A stretch of 48,253 nt of DNA from Sedimentibacter sp. SX930 (lineage in GTDB: Bacteria > Bacillota > Bacilli > Lactobacillales > Aerococcaceae): the NCBI GenBank assembly GCA_002155105.1, contig MUZD01000013.1, positions 1 through 48,253 on the forward strand. Reading direction: 5' to 3'. Shown here piece after piece: positions 1-9,680 of the stretch. The position numbers and the translations under genes were made by a program. The notes under the pieces were generated by a model. It ran no database searches. It saw only the letters and a list, made by a program, of their open reading frames with translations, and had not been told where the DNA came from. Within the stretch, counting starts at the first letter, position 1. Each line of letters opens with the position of its first letter.

Positions 1-238
1 TAGGTTTATTAGATATTATATAATTATTGATATCTTCTCTATTGTTAATTGTTGTATATTCCTCAATATACTCAACGTTATCAATATTATTGAGATTAGT
101 AGCATTATCAATCAAAATATATGATGTTTTTACGTTGTATTGTTTATAAAATTCCTTCGATCTTCTGTTTAGTAATACAACATCTCCCGATTGTTGAGCC
201 ATGTCTGCATTAGTGATTATTATTATTTTGTCAGTCAT
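1..238 (-). CDS. N-terminal part of a putative glycosyltransferase, cut by the window edge
   Basis: An open frame of 79 codons starts at the ATG at 238-236 and runs off the left edge without a stop. The ribosome site AAGGTGA lies 7 bases before the ATG, which fixes the start. The protein begins MTDKIIIITNADMAQQSGDV, a beta strand followed by a small-residue turn, as at the start of many GT-B glycosyltransferases. It is the last visible gene of the exopolysaccharide cluster and points the same way, but a 590-base gap separates it from the acetyltransferase, so it may have its own promoter. The coding call is good. The glycosyltransferase call rests on context and on the first 20 residues only. 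Confidence 0.5.
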   Translation of the reverse strand, partial: MTDKIIIITNADMAQQSGDVVLLNRRSKEFYKQYNVKTSYILIDNATNLNNIDNVEYIEEYTTINNREDINNYIISNKP

Positions 239-831
239 TTTTTAGTCACCTTAGTCCTGTATAATTTTAATGAAATATATATTACTTTGTCGTTATCTAA
301 AACAAAAAATACTGCACAAAAATAATATATACCATTCACATAGCTCTTATTCGTATAACTTGAAGTTTCGATAGATTGCAAACAAGTATTGAACTTGATA
401 GATAAATGTGTAAAAAAACAAATATGATTTAGAACAAACCTATAATGTCAATCCATTTCAATCGAATATTCCTAAAATTCGTATTATGAAACTGAACGGA
501 ATGTAACGGTATCTTCAAATAAATATTCTAGAAAATTATATACTATTAGTTTTTTTCAAGAAATTTTTAATTTTCTCCATTCATAATCTGATTTTCCGGA
601 TTAGCGTAACTACAATGGCTGTAACGCTTAATGATAAAGTATTCATAATTTGTCATAAAAATATAATAAACGATATAGATTAATATTGGAAAATCTCTTA
701 AGTATTAATATTACTGAATTTTGTAAACTCTTCGTTATACACTTCCAACAACATAGGTTATTAGTAGTTTCACGGGTTTAGTTGAATAGTAATTGAAATA
801 AATTTATATTCGAATTTTTTTATAAGTGTGC
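239..831. other. AT-rich intergenic stretch without a gene
   Basis: I find no convincing reading frame on either strand. The stretch is strongly AT-rich and ends at the ribosome site of the partial gene at 1-238. An imperfect dyad with AGCGT and ACGCT arms lies near 603-628; it has no T-run and cannot be called a terminator. The stretch may hold the promoter of the partial gene. Confidence 0.5.
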
Positions 832-1554
832 TTATACGAATTTACTTACTCCAACATTGAGATTGCATTTCAATATAAATTCATCGTAGTTTCTAAACAT
901 ATTATTATTTTTTTTCAAAGCATCTAGGCTTTCTTCGAAGTTTCCAGTTAATTCTAATTTTTTATTAAATGCATTAATTAATGAACTACCATCTTCAAAC
1001 AGAAAAAAATATTCATGGAAGATTTCTTTTGGTGGAATTACACCTGTACGCTCAAAATAAGCCTTAGCCAACGCTACTGCTTCTTCTCTTTGTTTTTTCT
1101 TTCTTTTTTCATAAAATTCATCTAAGCTCATTATTACTTTACAAGGATTTCCTGCAGCTATACAATTATCCGGTATTTTATTGTTTACTACACTCCCAGC
1201 TCCAACTATGACATTATTTCCTATATCAGTATTTTTTAATAATATTGAATCACTACCGATAAATACATTATTACCAATTTTCACTTTACCTACTGATCCT
1301 AATATTTCTCCATATTTATGTTTTAGAACCGACCAACTATAGTCGTGAGTCAATATTCTCACCCCTCCAGTAATCTGAACATCATCACCGATTTCAATTA
1401 ACCATGGATTTACCACATCAACTGAAATTTGATGTGGTGAAAAAAATATAGTTCTATCACCTATTTTTGCTCCTTTTTTTCTTAAATAATTAATATATGT
1501 TTCTGATGATGCCTTTTTCCCTAATAACATTTTAAAAATCAAACCTTTTATCAT
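832..1554 (-). CDS. Left-handed beta-helix (hexapeptide-repeat) acetyltransferase
   Basis: A 240-residue protein that probably transfers an acetyl group from acetyl-CoA to a sugar of the exopolysaccharide in the cytoplasm. Residues about 30-140 carry the hexapeptide pattern [LIV]GxxxxI: IGDRTIF, IGDDVQI, IGNNVFIG, IGNNVIVGAGSVV. The end GNPCKVI is typical of the WbbJ/LacA/NodL branch, and HDYSW around residue 70 holds a likely catalytic His. About 95 further residues (EEAVALAKAYFERTG and on) lie beyond the helix, so it is longer than the simplest members. The start at 1554 lies inside the 3' end of the polymerase gene (23-base overlap), so the two are probably translationally coupled. The acceptor cannot be told from sequence. 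Confidence 0.85.
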   Translation of the reverse strand: MIKGLIFKMLLGKKASSETYINYLRKKGAKIGDRTIFFSPHQISVDVVNPWLIEIGDDVQITGGVRILTHDYSWSVLKHKYGEILGSVGKVKIGNNVFIGSDSILLKNTDIGNNVIVGAGSVVNNKIPDNCIAAGNPCKVIMSLDEFYEKRKKKQREEAVALAKAYFERTGVIPPKEIFHEYFFLFEDGSSLINAFNKKLELTGNFEESLDALKKNNNMFRNYDEFILKCNLNVGVSKFV

Positions 1555-2803
1555 AAATATTACTAGCTCCTCTTTTTCTCATTTTGTTATCTTTACTCAA
1601 TTTTAAGTTTAATTCCTCATATTCTTTTAATACAATGCCATATATAAGGAAGTAATTCATTAATGTTGGAGTTGAGCAAAAAGTTCTATCAATACATAAA
1701 ATAATAAATACCCCTAAAAAACCTGCAAAATATAACATATTAACTTTCCTTGCTAAGAACAGAGGTCTGATCATAATTTTAATAAATAGAAAAAATGCTA
1801 GTACACCATAATATGGCATCACGTATAAAAAGCCTTCTAATCCAAGCGAGTATTTCCAATCCAGACCAACTAATATAAACCTTATGAATTCCAATAAACC
1901 GGTGCTTGAAACGATACTAAAAAAATTGGTCCACTGGACAGTTCTCCCGGAAGCTGTTGGATCATTTAACGTATCCTTGACATAGCGATTTATAATCCTT
2001 GAAATAAATTCTGAATCAGAGTTTATAAAGTAGATTACCATATAAATCATTATAATTATTAATATAATTTTAAAATATGTTTTTTCCCGGCCATGAAATT
2101 GTTTTATGATTCCTTTATACAAATAAGGACAAACTAATATCAAAGAAATAATCACAGATCTTGATCCTGACATAAAAATAGCAATTAAACTTACACATAA
2201 AGCCAAATTCCGCATTACTGCCATTTTTTTATCAAGGCTTTTAAATAAATCTTTATTTGCCAACAACACAGAACTTGATAAAATGTAAAAAATACCAGCT
2301 GAATTTCCCGCTTGGTAGGTTGATGGCATCTTTATTGCTTCTAAACCATCAAATCCAAAGCCAATAGTTTTATTAAAATATGAGTCTCCGTATGTCAGAG
2401 TTAAGCCAGCAATCATAGTTCTTTCAATTCCTATTACATATTGAATAATCGAAAAAGTCCCGACAATCAATAAAGCAACAGTTATAATTTTAATTGCCTC
2501 TTCCTTATTAGCTCTATACCCAACAGCAATCATCAGCGGTGATACTACATATAATATTCCTTCGGCGGCTGGTATCCTCATGCCAGTATTCAAATTTGCT
2601 ATAATTGTAAAAAATACAATTACAGCGAATACAATAAATTCAAAGCCTAACGCATTTTTTTTCATTATTATCTTTAATATACTATTCATATGGAACAGTA
2701 TCCATATTCCAAAAAAAACTAATGCAACTGTTACCGGTATACCTCCGATTAATATACCTGCTTTTGGAAATGCTAGAGTAAAAAATTCGATTATATTTAT
2801 CAA
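1532..2803 (-). CDS. Wzy-like O-antigen/exopolysaccharide polymerase
   Basis: A multi-pass membrane protein with about ten to twelve hydrophobic segments and a larger outside loop near IINRYVKDTLNDPTASGRT, a layout typical of Wzy/O-antigen ligase family members, whose primary sequences diverge greatly. It would join lipid-linked repeat units at the outer face of the membrane. The frame is open back to an ATG at 2929, but that start has no ribosome site and adds a polar, Tyr/Cys-rich 42 residues. I prefer the TTG at 2803, which has AAGGGA upstream and begins directly before the first membrane segment. The gene overlaps the acetyltransferase by 23 bases. No flippase (Wzx) gene is visible; it may lie beyond the left edge. 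Confidence 0.75.
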   Translation of the reverse strand: MINIIEFFTLAFPKAGILIGGIPVTVALVFFGIWILFHMNSILKIIMKKNALGFEFIVFAVIVFFTIIANLNTGMRIPAAEGILYVVSPLMIAVGYRANKEEAIKIITVALLIVGTFSIIQYVIGIERTMIAGLTLTYGDSYFNKTIGFGFDGLEAIKMPSTYQAGNSAGIFYILSSSVLLANKDLFKSLDKKMAVMRNLALCVSLIAIFMSGSRSVIISLILVCPYLYKGIIKQFHGREKTYFKIILIIIMIYMVIYFINSDSEFISRIINRYVKDTLNDPTASGRTVQWTNFFSIVSSTGLLEFIRFILVGLDWKYSLGLEGFLYVMPYYGVLAFFLFIKIMIRPLFLARKVNMLYFAGFLGVFIILCIDRTFCSTPTLMNYFLIYGIVLKEYEELNLKLSKDNKMRKRGASNIYDKRFDF

Positions 2804-3032
2804 TATTTTCAATCCCTTGACTAATTTTATAGATATACATCTATATTGCCAGTTTAAATTACAGTAATAAACCTGATATCCATATCCATTGTAACACTTA
2901 ACATATTTAGACCTATTTATTTTACGCATACAAACTCAATTCTGAGGAACAGTTCAACCAATTTTTCATACAAAAAAAATACAAAAAGATGATTTTTTAA
3001 AGAATAGATTATCAAACATTTTTATTAACTCA

Positions 3033-4256
3033 CTAATCGATTATTAAATGCATAAAATTTTTAAAATAGTTTTCCACTGTCCATTCTCTAGAAATAAGTT
3101 TACCCGAATAAGACATTTCATATCTCTTATTGGAGTCTGATAAAAGCATTTCTATTGATTTTGTCAAGTTTTCTACGAGCATTTCATTCCGTTCTAAAAT
3201 AATTGCGCATTCTGAATTGGCATACTCGGTTATCCCACCAGAATTAGTCGTAATTAATGGTATACCAGAAGAAATGGTCTCTATAACGGTCAAAGGTGCT
3301 GGATCATTCCAAATAGAAGGTACTACTACAATATCAGCCATTAAATAAACAGATGGCATTTCATCATACCCAATAAATCCAGTAAAAATTATCCTATCCA
3401 TCATTGATGACGCTAACTCAAGTAATTTTTTTTCATAATCACTTTTTACATCCTCAGCTCCACTTAAATAGCCGCCGGCTATTACAAGTTTCGCATCCAA
3501 ATCAGATATTTGCTTAAAAGCTAACAATAATTCTTGGATTCCTTTCTCAGGAGATAATCTACCGGTAAATAAAACTACCTTATCATTTTCTTGAATGTCG
3601 TATTTTTTGCGCAGTTCTACCGCTCTTAATTTATCTTCCTTGCTGCCAAATCTACTTATATTAACGCAATTCCTTAAAACTTCAATTCTTTTCTCTTCAA
3701 TAATACGCAATTCTTTTTTTATACTATTAGATATATAGGAACTGACCGTCATTATTTTTTTACAATTACGAATGATATCTTCACAACCATAAAAATCACG
3801 TTGCTCATTATGTAAGTGATAATAATATCGTTCTTTGTATTTTTTAGCGTTATCCCTTTTTTTTAACACCATAAATAATGATGCATGATTCTCAATTATG
3901 ACTTTGTCATATTCATTATCAGCTAATTTTTTACTAACATCACTTATGAAATGTAATCTTTGAAATATATAACGATAAGACATTACTTTCTCTTTTTTGA
4001 AAATATCCTTTGCGGTATGATATATGATCTTATCTAGAATTCTGATATATAGAGGAGTATAGGTAAACTCAGCGTTTGTATTTCTCTTCAAGTTTACAAT
4101 TCGTTCAGCTTCTGGATGGTAACATGTAAATATTTCAAACTCACATTTATGATTTTTCTCATTTTCATTAATTAAATAATCATCTAATGATTCCACAGCT
4201 CCACCTAATACAGCCGGAACAGGAAGATATCCAGATGTAATAATTGCAATTTTCAT
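3033..4256 (-). CDS. Glycosyltransferase family 4
   Basis: A 407-residue GT-B fold enzyme that would add a sugar to the growing lipid-linked repeat unit on the cytoplasmic side. The N-terminus MKIAIITSGYLPVPAVLGGA has the glycine-rich donor-side loop. The C-terminal half holds VVLFTGRLSPEKGIQELL (the start of the second Rossmann domain), then PSIWNDPAPLTVIE with the conserved E-x7-E region, and GGITEY. These are standard GT4 marks. Its ATG overlaps the stop of the acyltransferase by four bases (ATGA), with GGGGGC as ribosome site, so the two are coupled. Donor sugar and linkage cannot be predicted. Confidence 0.88.
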   Translation of the reverse strand: MKIAIITSGYLPVPAVLGGAVESLDDYLINENEKNHKCEFEIFTCYHPEAERIVNLKRNTNAEFTYTPLYIRILDKIIYHTAKDIFKKEKVMSYRYIFQRLHFISDVSKKLADNEYDKVIIENHASLFMVLKKRDNAKKYKERYYYHLHNEQRDFYGCEDIIRNCKKIMTVSSYISNSIKKELRIIEEKRIEVLRNCVNISRFGSKEDKLRAVELRKKYDIQENDKVVLFTGRLSPEKGIQELLLAFKQISDLDAKLVIAGGYLSGAEDVKSDYEKKLLELASSMMDRIIFTGFIGYDEMPSVYLMADIVVVPSIWNDPAPLTVIETISSGIPLITTNSGGITEYANSECAIILERNEMLVENLTKSIEMLLSDSNKRYEMSYSGKLISREWTVENYFKNFMHLIID

Positions 4257-5290
4257 AATATGCCCCCAAAAAATTTAATTTCTTTTTTATACTTTTTACC
4301 AACAACAAATGGAAATATTTTTTTTATTATATTTGATGCAAATAATGAAATACCTAAAGTAACTATTGTAGTAATAACTACACTGATAATATTTGTTCTT
4401 ACGACAACACCCGATGTATTAAAAAATAATGCAATAAATTGTATTACCACTCTTTTGACAGGTTCATGTATACACATTATTATTAATGAGTTTTCCCCAA
4501 ATATGGTTAGAATTTTACTATTCATATTTTTAGCAAATAAATATATTAATGTCACACCAACAAAAGCACCTAAAAGATACGACATGTAATTATCATATTT
4601 ATTTTCACTTATGTTAATTCCATCATTAAAATGATTAGCAAGCAGCAACATTATTAATCCAACTATAAAATTTGTAAATTTAATTTTTTTTTTGTAAGTA
4701 GCTTCACTGATAATGTTAGGTGAAACATAATATCCCATGCCAAAAAATAGAATTCCTTGCATGGCCGAATCCAAAGAAAATGGTAGTCTGAATTCCAAAT
4801 ATTTCGATAAAATAAATCCCATAATAGAAATAAAAATTATTAAGATAGGCATAACTACTTTATTCCATTTTATCTTATTGTTAAAGAAGTGAAAGAAACA
4901 GGTCACAACAAATATACAAGGTAAAAACCACAATGGAGCGTTATATATGTAATTATCCGACCCCGCTTTTGCAAGAAATACATTTATGAATTGATCTGAA
5001 ACAGATATATTTCCTTGATTACGTAAATATCTTTCAATTAAAACCCAATAAATAAAACTTATTAATGAGAAAAATAAATATGGTATCAATAGAGTTCTTA
5101 CTTTTTTAATATAAAAATTGTCTCTTTTTGAGAGGAAGTATGTGATTCCTGAAATCATAAAAAACAATGGCATATGAAAAGAAAATATTATTTTTGTCAA
5201 TACTTTAATCATTGATACATGACCTAAAACAACCAATACAATTCCAATACCTTTCATACAATCAATGTATTTAAGCCTTTCATTTCCCAT
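4253..5290 (-). CDS. Acyltransferase family 3 membrane protein (OafA/WecH-like)
   Basis: A 345-residue integral membrane protein with about ten predicted segments. It begins RLKYIDCMKGIGIVLVVLGH: the R-x10-H pattern at the end of the first helix is the hallmark of acyltransferase family 3 (PF01757). FSFHMPLFFMISG follows as the second conserved motif. It probably adds acetyl or another acyl group to exopolysaccharide sugars across the membrane. The ATG at 5290 is preceded by GGAGG. The stop overlaps the GT4 start. With the hexapeptide acetyltransferase this makes two separate O-acylation enzymes in one cluster. Confidence 0.87.
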   Translation of the reverse strand: MGNERLKYIDCMKGIGIVLVVLGHVSMIKVLTKIIFSFHMPLFFMISGITYFLSKRDNFYIKKVRTLLIPYLFFSLISFIYWVLIERYLRNQGNISVSDQFINVFLAKAGSDNYIYNAPLWFLPCIFVVTCFFHFFNNKIKWNKVVMPILIIFISIMGFILSKYLEFRLPFSLDSAMQGILFFGMGYYVSPNIISEATYKKKIKFTNFIVGLIMLLLANHFNDGINISENKYDNYMSYLLGAFVGVTLIYLFAKNMNSKILTIFGENSLIIMCIHEPVKRVVIQFIALFFNTSGVVVRTNIISVVITTIVTLGISLFASNIIKKIFPFVVGKKYKKEIKFFGGIL

Positions 5291-5309
5291 TTATTAAAAT
5301 TATCCTCCA

Positions 5310-6335
5310 TCAAATTTTATATTTTATTTTTTCTTTAATTGGCCGACCGTAAGCCTGTAGTATACCTGACAACCTCACAGAAATCCACAAAGGCATTACT
5401 TTATAAAGTTGAACGTATACTTCTTTCACACTTCTTTTTTCTATATATTTGTGAACAGGTTTATCTTTCCAAGGACTCAACCCTTTGTATTCAATCCATT
5501 TTCCCGTAAACGGATGCTTGCTACCTTCAATCCAAGCTCTTCTCGAAAGAAAACTGGTTGTAAAGTGGATTATTACCGGATTTTTCCGTGCCTCTGTAAT
5601 TAATTCTTTGCTGTAATAATAAGGAGGTTTACGATAAATCAGCATATTTTCATATGTAAAATCATAGAACATTGTAATAGCATTAAATTTAGGATTAAGC
5701 AGTGCTGTATTCCCCCCCAAAATAGCTCCTAATGCTCCTTGATCTCCTTGAGGAATCATGCCATTGTATTTTTTTATTAAATTCAAAAGTTGATCTTCAA
5801 TATTTTCACTTTTCCATTTTTTGAAATCAATAAGCATAACGCCAGAATTGAATAGAATGTCATTATCCTTTAGACCTAGATTTTTTCTGTACAGTGGGCT
5901 GAATGGGTCAAGTAATGCCGCAATGATTTTATCCTGCATATCCATGTTCCAAAGTTCATCAAGAGGTTTATCAATCAAAATATCACAATCTAAATATAGA
6001 ACTCTTTCCAAATCATTAGGTAGCACACGTGATATAAATAATCTTGCAAACTGACTGATAGAACCTCTGTCCTGTTTAACTTCAATACCAAGCACATTAT
6101 TAATATTAATGGCTGGAATCCAAAGAGGCTTTGGACGATTATACGTCTGAAACACCTTTTCCACATTTTTTTTATTTTCGTTATTGATTCCACTATCCAA
6201 TATGTAAATAATAATTTTCCCCATATCTTTATTATTCTCAAGTAGAGAAACAATTGACACGCCCATAATCTCCGCAAAGTTATTATCGCTAGCATAAACT
6301 ACATGCATTTCATTTGCACTATTCCCATGCATCAT
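5310..6335 (-). CDS. Glycosyltransferase family 8
   Basis: A 341-residue GT-A fold enzyme of the GT8 (galactosyl/glucosyltransferase, GspA/WaaJ-like) family. MHVVYASDNNFAEIMGVSIV is the typical GT8 N-terminus. RVLYLDCDILIDKPLDELW holds the metal-binding DxD motif. LFNSGVMLIDFKKW and the later VIIHFTTSFL with its conserved His complete the set. The C-terminal 80 residues are basic and amphipathic, fitting membrane association. A second ATG follows the first directly. It probably adds the second or third sugar of the repeat unit. Confidence 0.88.
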   Translation of the reverse strand: MMHGNSANEMHVVYASDNNFAEIMGVSIVSLLENNKDMGKIIIYILDSGINNENKKNVEKVFQTYNRPKPLWIPAININNVLGIEVKQDRGSISQFARLFISRVLPNDLERVLYLDCDILIDKPLDELWNMDMQDKIIAALLDPFSPLYRKNLGLKDNDILFNSGVMLIDFKKWKSENIEDQLLNLIKKYNGMIPQGDQGALGAILGGNTALLNPKFNAITMFYDFTYENMLIYRKPPYYYSKELITEARKNPVIIHFTTSFLSRRAWIEGSKHPFTGKWIEYKGLSPWKDKPVHKYIEKRSVKEVYVQLYKVMPLWISVRLSGILQAYGRPIKEKIKYKI

Positions 6336-6516
6336 AAATCCAACTCCATTCTCCGATAATTATTTACACATATATTTAGATATTACCCTGCGGATAATAT
6401 CTAAATATCAAGTAACTTTGTTTCCCCCCTCAAATAATCAATTCAATCCTACTTTACAGAATATTTTTTTATTGCATCTGGATACTGTAGCGATACTTTA
6501 AATAATGATTAATTAT

Positions 6517-7929
6517 TCACACCGAACCTTTTTTCCCAAGTACAACCCCAACTGTCTTAAAGAGAATTTTCAGATACAACCCCAATGAAAAATTGCTGAT
6601 ATACTCCGTATCCAGTTTTACGACTTCTTCAAAGTCCGTGATATCGCTTCTGCCGCTTACTTGCCACATACCAGTAAGACCAGGCTTGGCTGCAAGTCTG
6701 CTTTTGTGATGCAGTTCATATTGTTCATATTCATCCACTGTCGGTGGTCTTGTTCCGACAAGGCTCATATCTCCTTTTAGGATATTGATACTTTGCGGCA
6801 ATTCATCTATCGACACGCGGCGGATAAATTTACCGATCGGCATGATTCGAGGATCATCATCCATCTTGAACATCAGGCCATCCATCTTGTTGTGAGCCAT
6901 CAGTTCTTTCTTGCGTGCTTCGGCATCCATGTACATGGAGCGGAATTTGTAGATGCGGAAGCGCCTGCCGTTGCGGCCGACCCGTTCCTGCGAGAAGAAA
7001 ATCGGACCAGGTGACTGCTTGTAGACGATCGGCGCAATAAAGATGAACGCGATGATGGTCGCCAACAACCCAGCAAACCCGCCGCAGATGTCGATGACTC
7101 GCTTGATGAACAGCTGGCGTGTCGTCGCCATCTTGATGCTAGTCGTCAGCACGGTATATCCGTTGATTTCTTCAACTACTTTATTCGGCATTTCGCTCGA
7201 TACATGATCCAACGAGATATGGACCGTGATTCCCATTGCCAACAAGCTATCCGTAATCGCTACGATTTCATCATAGGAGTTGCGTACATGGATAAAGACG
7301 CCATCCACCGTATTCGTCCGAAGATATTCATGCAGTGTGTCATCATTCGCAACCACTGGAACGCCATTGATCGATTGGCCAATCATATCGGCATCCACAA
7401 TCGCAAGTCCCTTAACGATATAATCACTATATTTCTCTTTTTGCAGCTGATTGATTGTTCTTTCAGCAACTGCTTTTGAAGTCACGACCAACATGTAGGA
7501 CAAGTTCTTCTCGTTGGAATAAGCCATTAGCAATGCCTTCTTCAGAAATACTCTGCCCAACCATAGAAAAACGATATTGATTCCCCAAAATGTAAATAGC
7601 ATACTGCGGGAATAATCCGCCGCTTGTTGCGTTGCGAACATATAGAATGTCACCATCGCTACCAACATGCAGTTATGCTGTAGGACCGCTTTGAACTCCT
7701 TCAGATATCCTCTTCTTAGGATACCGGAATACTCCTCCGTAAAAAAGACTATAAAAATGTGCAGAATCGGGAGGATGACTCCCAACACTGCATATATGGA
7801 CGTCTCAAAGGGCGAGGATATCCCGAAACGAATGATATATGAAATAATAAATGCAGCTTCCAATAAAAAAATATCAATTATCATAAAATCAAAATGCTTT
7901 AACCAACCACTGTTTGCTAACTTATACAT
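6517..7929 (-). CDS. Polyprenyl-phosphate sugar-1-phosphate transferase, long form (WbaP/WcaJ/CpsE type)
   Basis: A 470-residue polytopic priming enzyme. It moves a hexose-1-phosphate from a nucleotide sugar to undecaprenyl phosphate and so starts the repeat unit. Four hydrophobic segments occupy about residues 10-115, then a soluble Rossmann-like CoA-binding-like domain (LSYMLVVTSKAVAERTI). A fifth, re-entrant segment near 280-305 precedes the catalytic domain PF02397. Its marks are FFSQERVGRNGRRFRIYKFR, IDELPQSINILKGDMSLVG, TRPPTVDEYEQY and PGLTGMWQVSGRSD. It lies directly after a shorter enzyme of the same catalytic family, which is unusual. The nucleotide composition is richer in GC than in the glycosyltransferase genes downstream. 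Confidence 0.92.
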   Translation of the reverse strand: MYKLANSGWLKHFDFMIIDIFLLEAAFIISYIIRFGISSPFETSIYAVLGVILPILHIFIVFFTEEYSGILRRGYLKEFKAVLQHNCMLVAMVTFYMFATQQAADYSRSMLFTFWGINIVFLWLGRVFLKKALLMAYSNEKNLSYMLVVTSKAVAERTINQLQKEKYSDYIVKGLAIVDADMIGQSINGVPVVANDDTLHEYLRTNTVDGVFIHVRNSYDEIVAITDSLLAMGITVHISLDHVSSEMPNKVVEEINGYTVLTTSIKMATTRQLFIKRVIDICGGFAGLLATIIAFIFIAPIVYKQSPGPIFFSQERVGRNGRRFRIYKFRSMYMDAEARKKELMAHNKMDGLMFKMDDDPRIMPIGKFIRRVSIDELPQSINILKGDMSLVGTRPPTVDEYEQYELHHKSRLAAKPGLTGMWQVSGRSDITDFEEVVKLDTEYISNFSLGLYLKILFKTVGVVLGKKGSV

Positions 7930-7985
7930 CCGACATACCCCTCAGCCTTTTAAATAAACAATAAACTCCTTTTAAGTGCGCTTAT

Positions 7986-8663
7986 CTAATAAGCGCCATC
8001 ACCCTTACATACAACTTTAACTGTCTTGAACAAAATCTTGATATCCATCCAGTAAGAACGTGTGGTGACATACTCCAAGTCCAATGCCACCATCTGTGCA
8101 AAGGTCAAGCGGCTCCGTCCGCTCACTTGCCACAAACCGCTGATGCCAGGCGTGACCAACAACCGCTGTTTATCATAGTTTGTGTATTCTTCTACTTCCC
8201 TTATCAATGCCGGACGCGGCCCGACCAGACTCATATCTCCCAGCAGGACATTGAAAAGCTGCGGCAGTTCATCGATGCTGCACTTACGGATGCAGGCGCC
8301 GATTTTCGTGACGCGCGGATCTTCCTTCATCTTGAACATCGCACCGCTGACCTCGTTGTACTTCAGCAGATTAGCCAATCGCTCCTCGGCATCAACATAC
8401 ATCGAGCGGAACTTATACATCTTGAACAGTTCCCCGTCCTTCCCGACACGCTCTTGACTGAAGAAGACTGTTCCCTTCGGATCATCCCATTTGATCAGGA
8501 ACGCTACAATCAGAAACACCGGTGAAAGTAGGATAAGTCCCACTAACGCAAGGACAAAATCCGTTATGCGCTTGCACAGTAAGTAGAAAGGCTTACTTTG
8601 CGCGGCCACACTGTTCTCCAATCCAGTAAAAGCCGCAACATTCAAATTCTCTTCAATCTCCAT
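7986..8663 (-). CDS. Short sugar-phosphate transferase (PF02397, EpsL/TuaA-like)
   Basis: A 225-residue minimal phosphoglycosyl transferase. After a 25-residue polar lead it has one re-entrant hydrophobic segment (DFVLALVGLILLSPVFLIVA) and then the full catalytic domain: FFSQERVGKDGELFKMYKFR, IDELPQLFNVLLGDMSLVG, PRPALIREVEEY, PGISGLWQVSGRSR. The ATG at 8663 is chosen because AGGAGG lies 9 bases before it; the in-frame TTG two codons earlier would be too close. It is the first gene of the exopolysaccharide operon seen here. The long-form enzyme follows 56 bases on. The two may use different sugars, or one may act in a different glycan. Confidence 0.9.
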   Translation of the reverse strand: MEIEENLNVAAFTGLENSVAAQSKPFYLLCKRITDFVLALVGLILLSPVFLIVAFLIKWDDPKGTVFFSQERVGKDGELFKMYKFRSMYVDAEERLANLLKYNEVSGAMFKMKEDPRVTKIGACIRKCSIDELPQLFNVLLGDMSLVGPRPALIREVEEYTNYDKQRLLVTPGISGLWQVSGRSRLTFAQMVALDLEYVTTRSYWMDIKILFKTVKVVCKGDGAY

Positions 8664-9418
8664 ACACAATATCCTCCTTCAGAAAATAAAGCTGTATCCT
8701 TAACAACACTCTGTTCGCTTACAAAATAACAAAAGGAATATTATCTGAATCTCTACCAACAAAAATAAATTTATACTTTTTTCAAAAAAATTACCTAAAA
8801 CACTCTTGTTTTTTGATTAAAAAAAATAACGAAGTCAATATTTAATAAGTTACATATTTTTCTAGGAGTATTATAAAATCCTTTAGTCACTTGATTCTAA
8901 TAGTGACTTTAGATAAATATTTCTAAAAATGCCTAAATTAGCTTAAAATATCTTAAAGTACTTATTATGATAACACCCAATTCACAGAATTTACACAAAA
9001 ATCGGAATATTTTCCCACATATACCGTTATTTTTCATAAAAAAAACAAAACTTTTACAAGTAAGCGTTTCAAATATTAACATTAACTATTTATTCATTTA
9101 TTTTACTATCATATATGGCAGTTTTTTGTCACATGTATGATAAGTCTGTTACGATTTACACAAACCATCAATTCCATGTCGTCTTTAACGGCTGTTGAGT
9201 GGACACAATCTAAATAAAGTCACTGAAATGATTTTTGCTAAATTCACGGGAGACCTTTTCCTGTTTAGTGATTTCTTGCAAATTAATGACTGCATGTTTT
9301 TCATCTCTTTATTTCTGGCACAGCACACATCCTATTATTATAAGCCTACCCTGACAGTTTTCTTATTTTATATGACTATAATCATAATTTCAGGTAACAC
9401 TTTCTTGGATTGATTGTT
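8664..9418. other. Long AT-rich region upstream of the exopolysaccharide operon
   Basis: About 750 bases with no supported gene. The only frame of any length on the plus strand (9195-9413) lacks a ribosome site and any known domain. The operon promoter must lie here, but no -35/-10 pair stands out. A catabolite-response-like element (AGTAAGCGTTTCA, near 9059) departs from the consensus at its ends. The usual Wzd/Wze/CpsA regulatory genes are absent, so this is probably a later part of a split locus, or the locus is regulated at transcription from this region. Confidence 0.4.
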
Positions 9419-9420
9419 AC

Positions 9421-9568
9421 CTCCGGTTAAGACGGCTTCGCCGGAGCTGAGCTGCTTGCGAGTCGCTCTCCTCCGGCCAACAGTCGCTCACCGGAGGTGG
9501 GATAGCTGGCGTAGTTGTGTCCTCCGATGAGGCGGGTATTCGTCGGAGGTGGCAGGATTCGCGTTACC
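9421..9568. repeat. Three GC-rich CTCCG-hairpin units
   Basis: Three consecutive units of about 50 bases. Each opens with CTCCG and closes an imperfect hairpin with CGGAG about 20 bases later, followed by a G-rich tail (gtgg or ctgag). The hairpins lie at about 9421-9446, 9470-9497 and 9521-9548. The same unit occurs in a larger array at 18397-19150 and again at 25694-25873. The high GC content contrasts with the AT-rich DNA on the left. I see no coding capacity. Confidence 0.75.
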
Positions 9569-9680
9569 TCTAGTATTTGCAACAACAATCGCAACATTCG
9601 GTTGTAAGGCTAACCAATCAGTAAATTCATCCAATGCTGGAGCTACTGTTCCACAATTGAACGAACGGAGGAATGTTTTC

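Noticed and set aside
9057-9072. CcpA catabolite-response element before the exopolysaccharide operon
   Set aside because: The centre fits (AAGCGTTT) but both ends depart from the consensus, and it lies about 400 bases from the first gene.
9195-9413. A 72-codon plus-strand frame upstream of the exopolysaccharide operon
   Set aside because: No ribosome site, no conserved motif, AT-rich chance composition.
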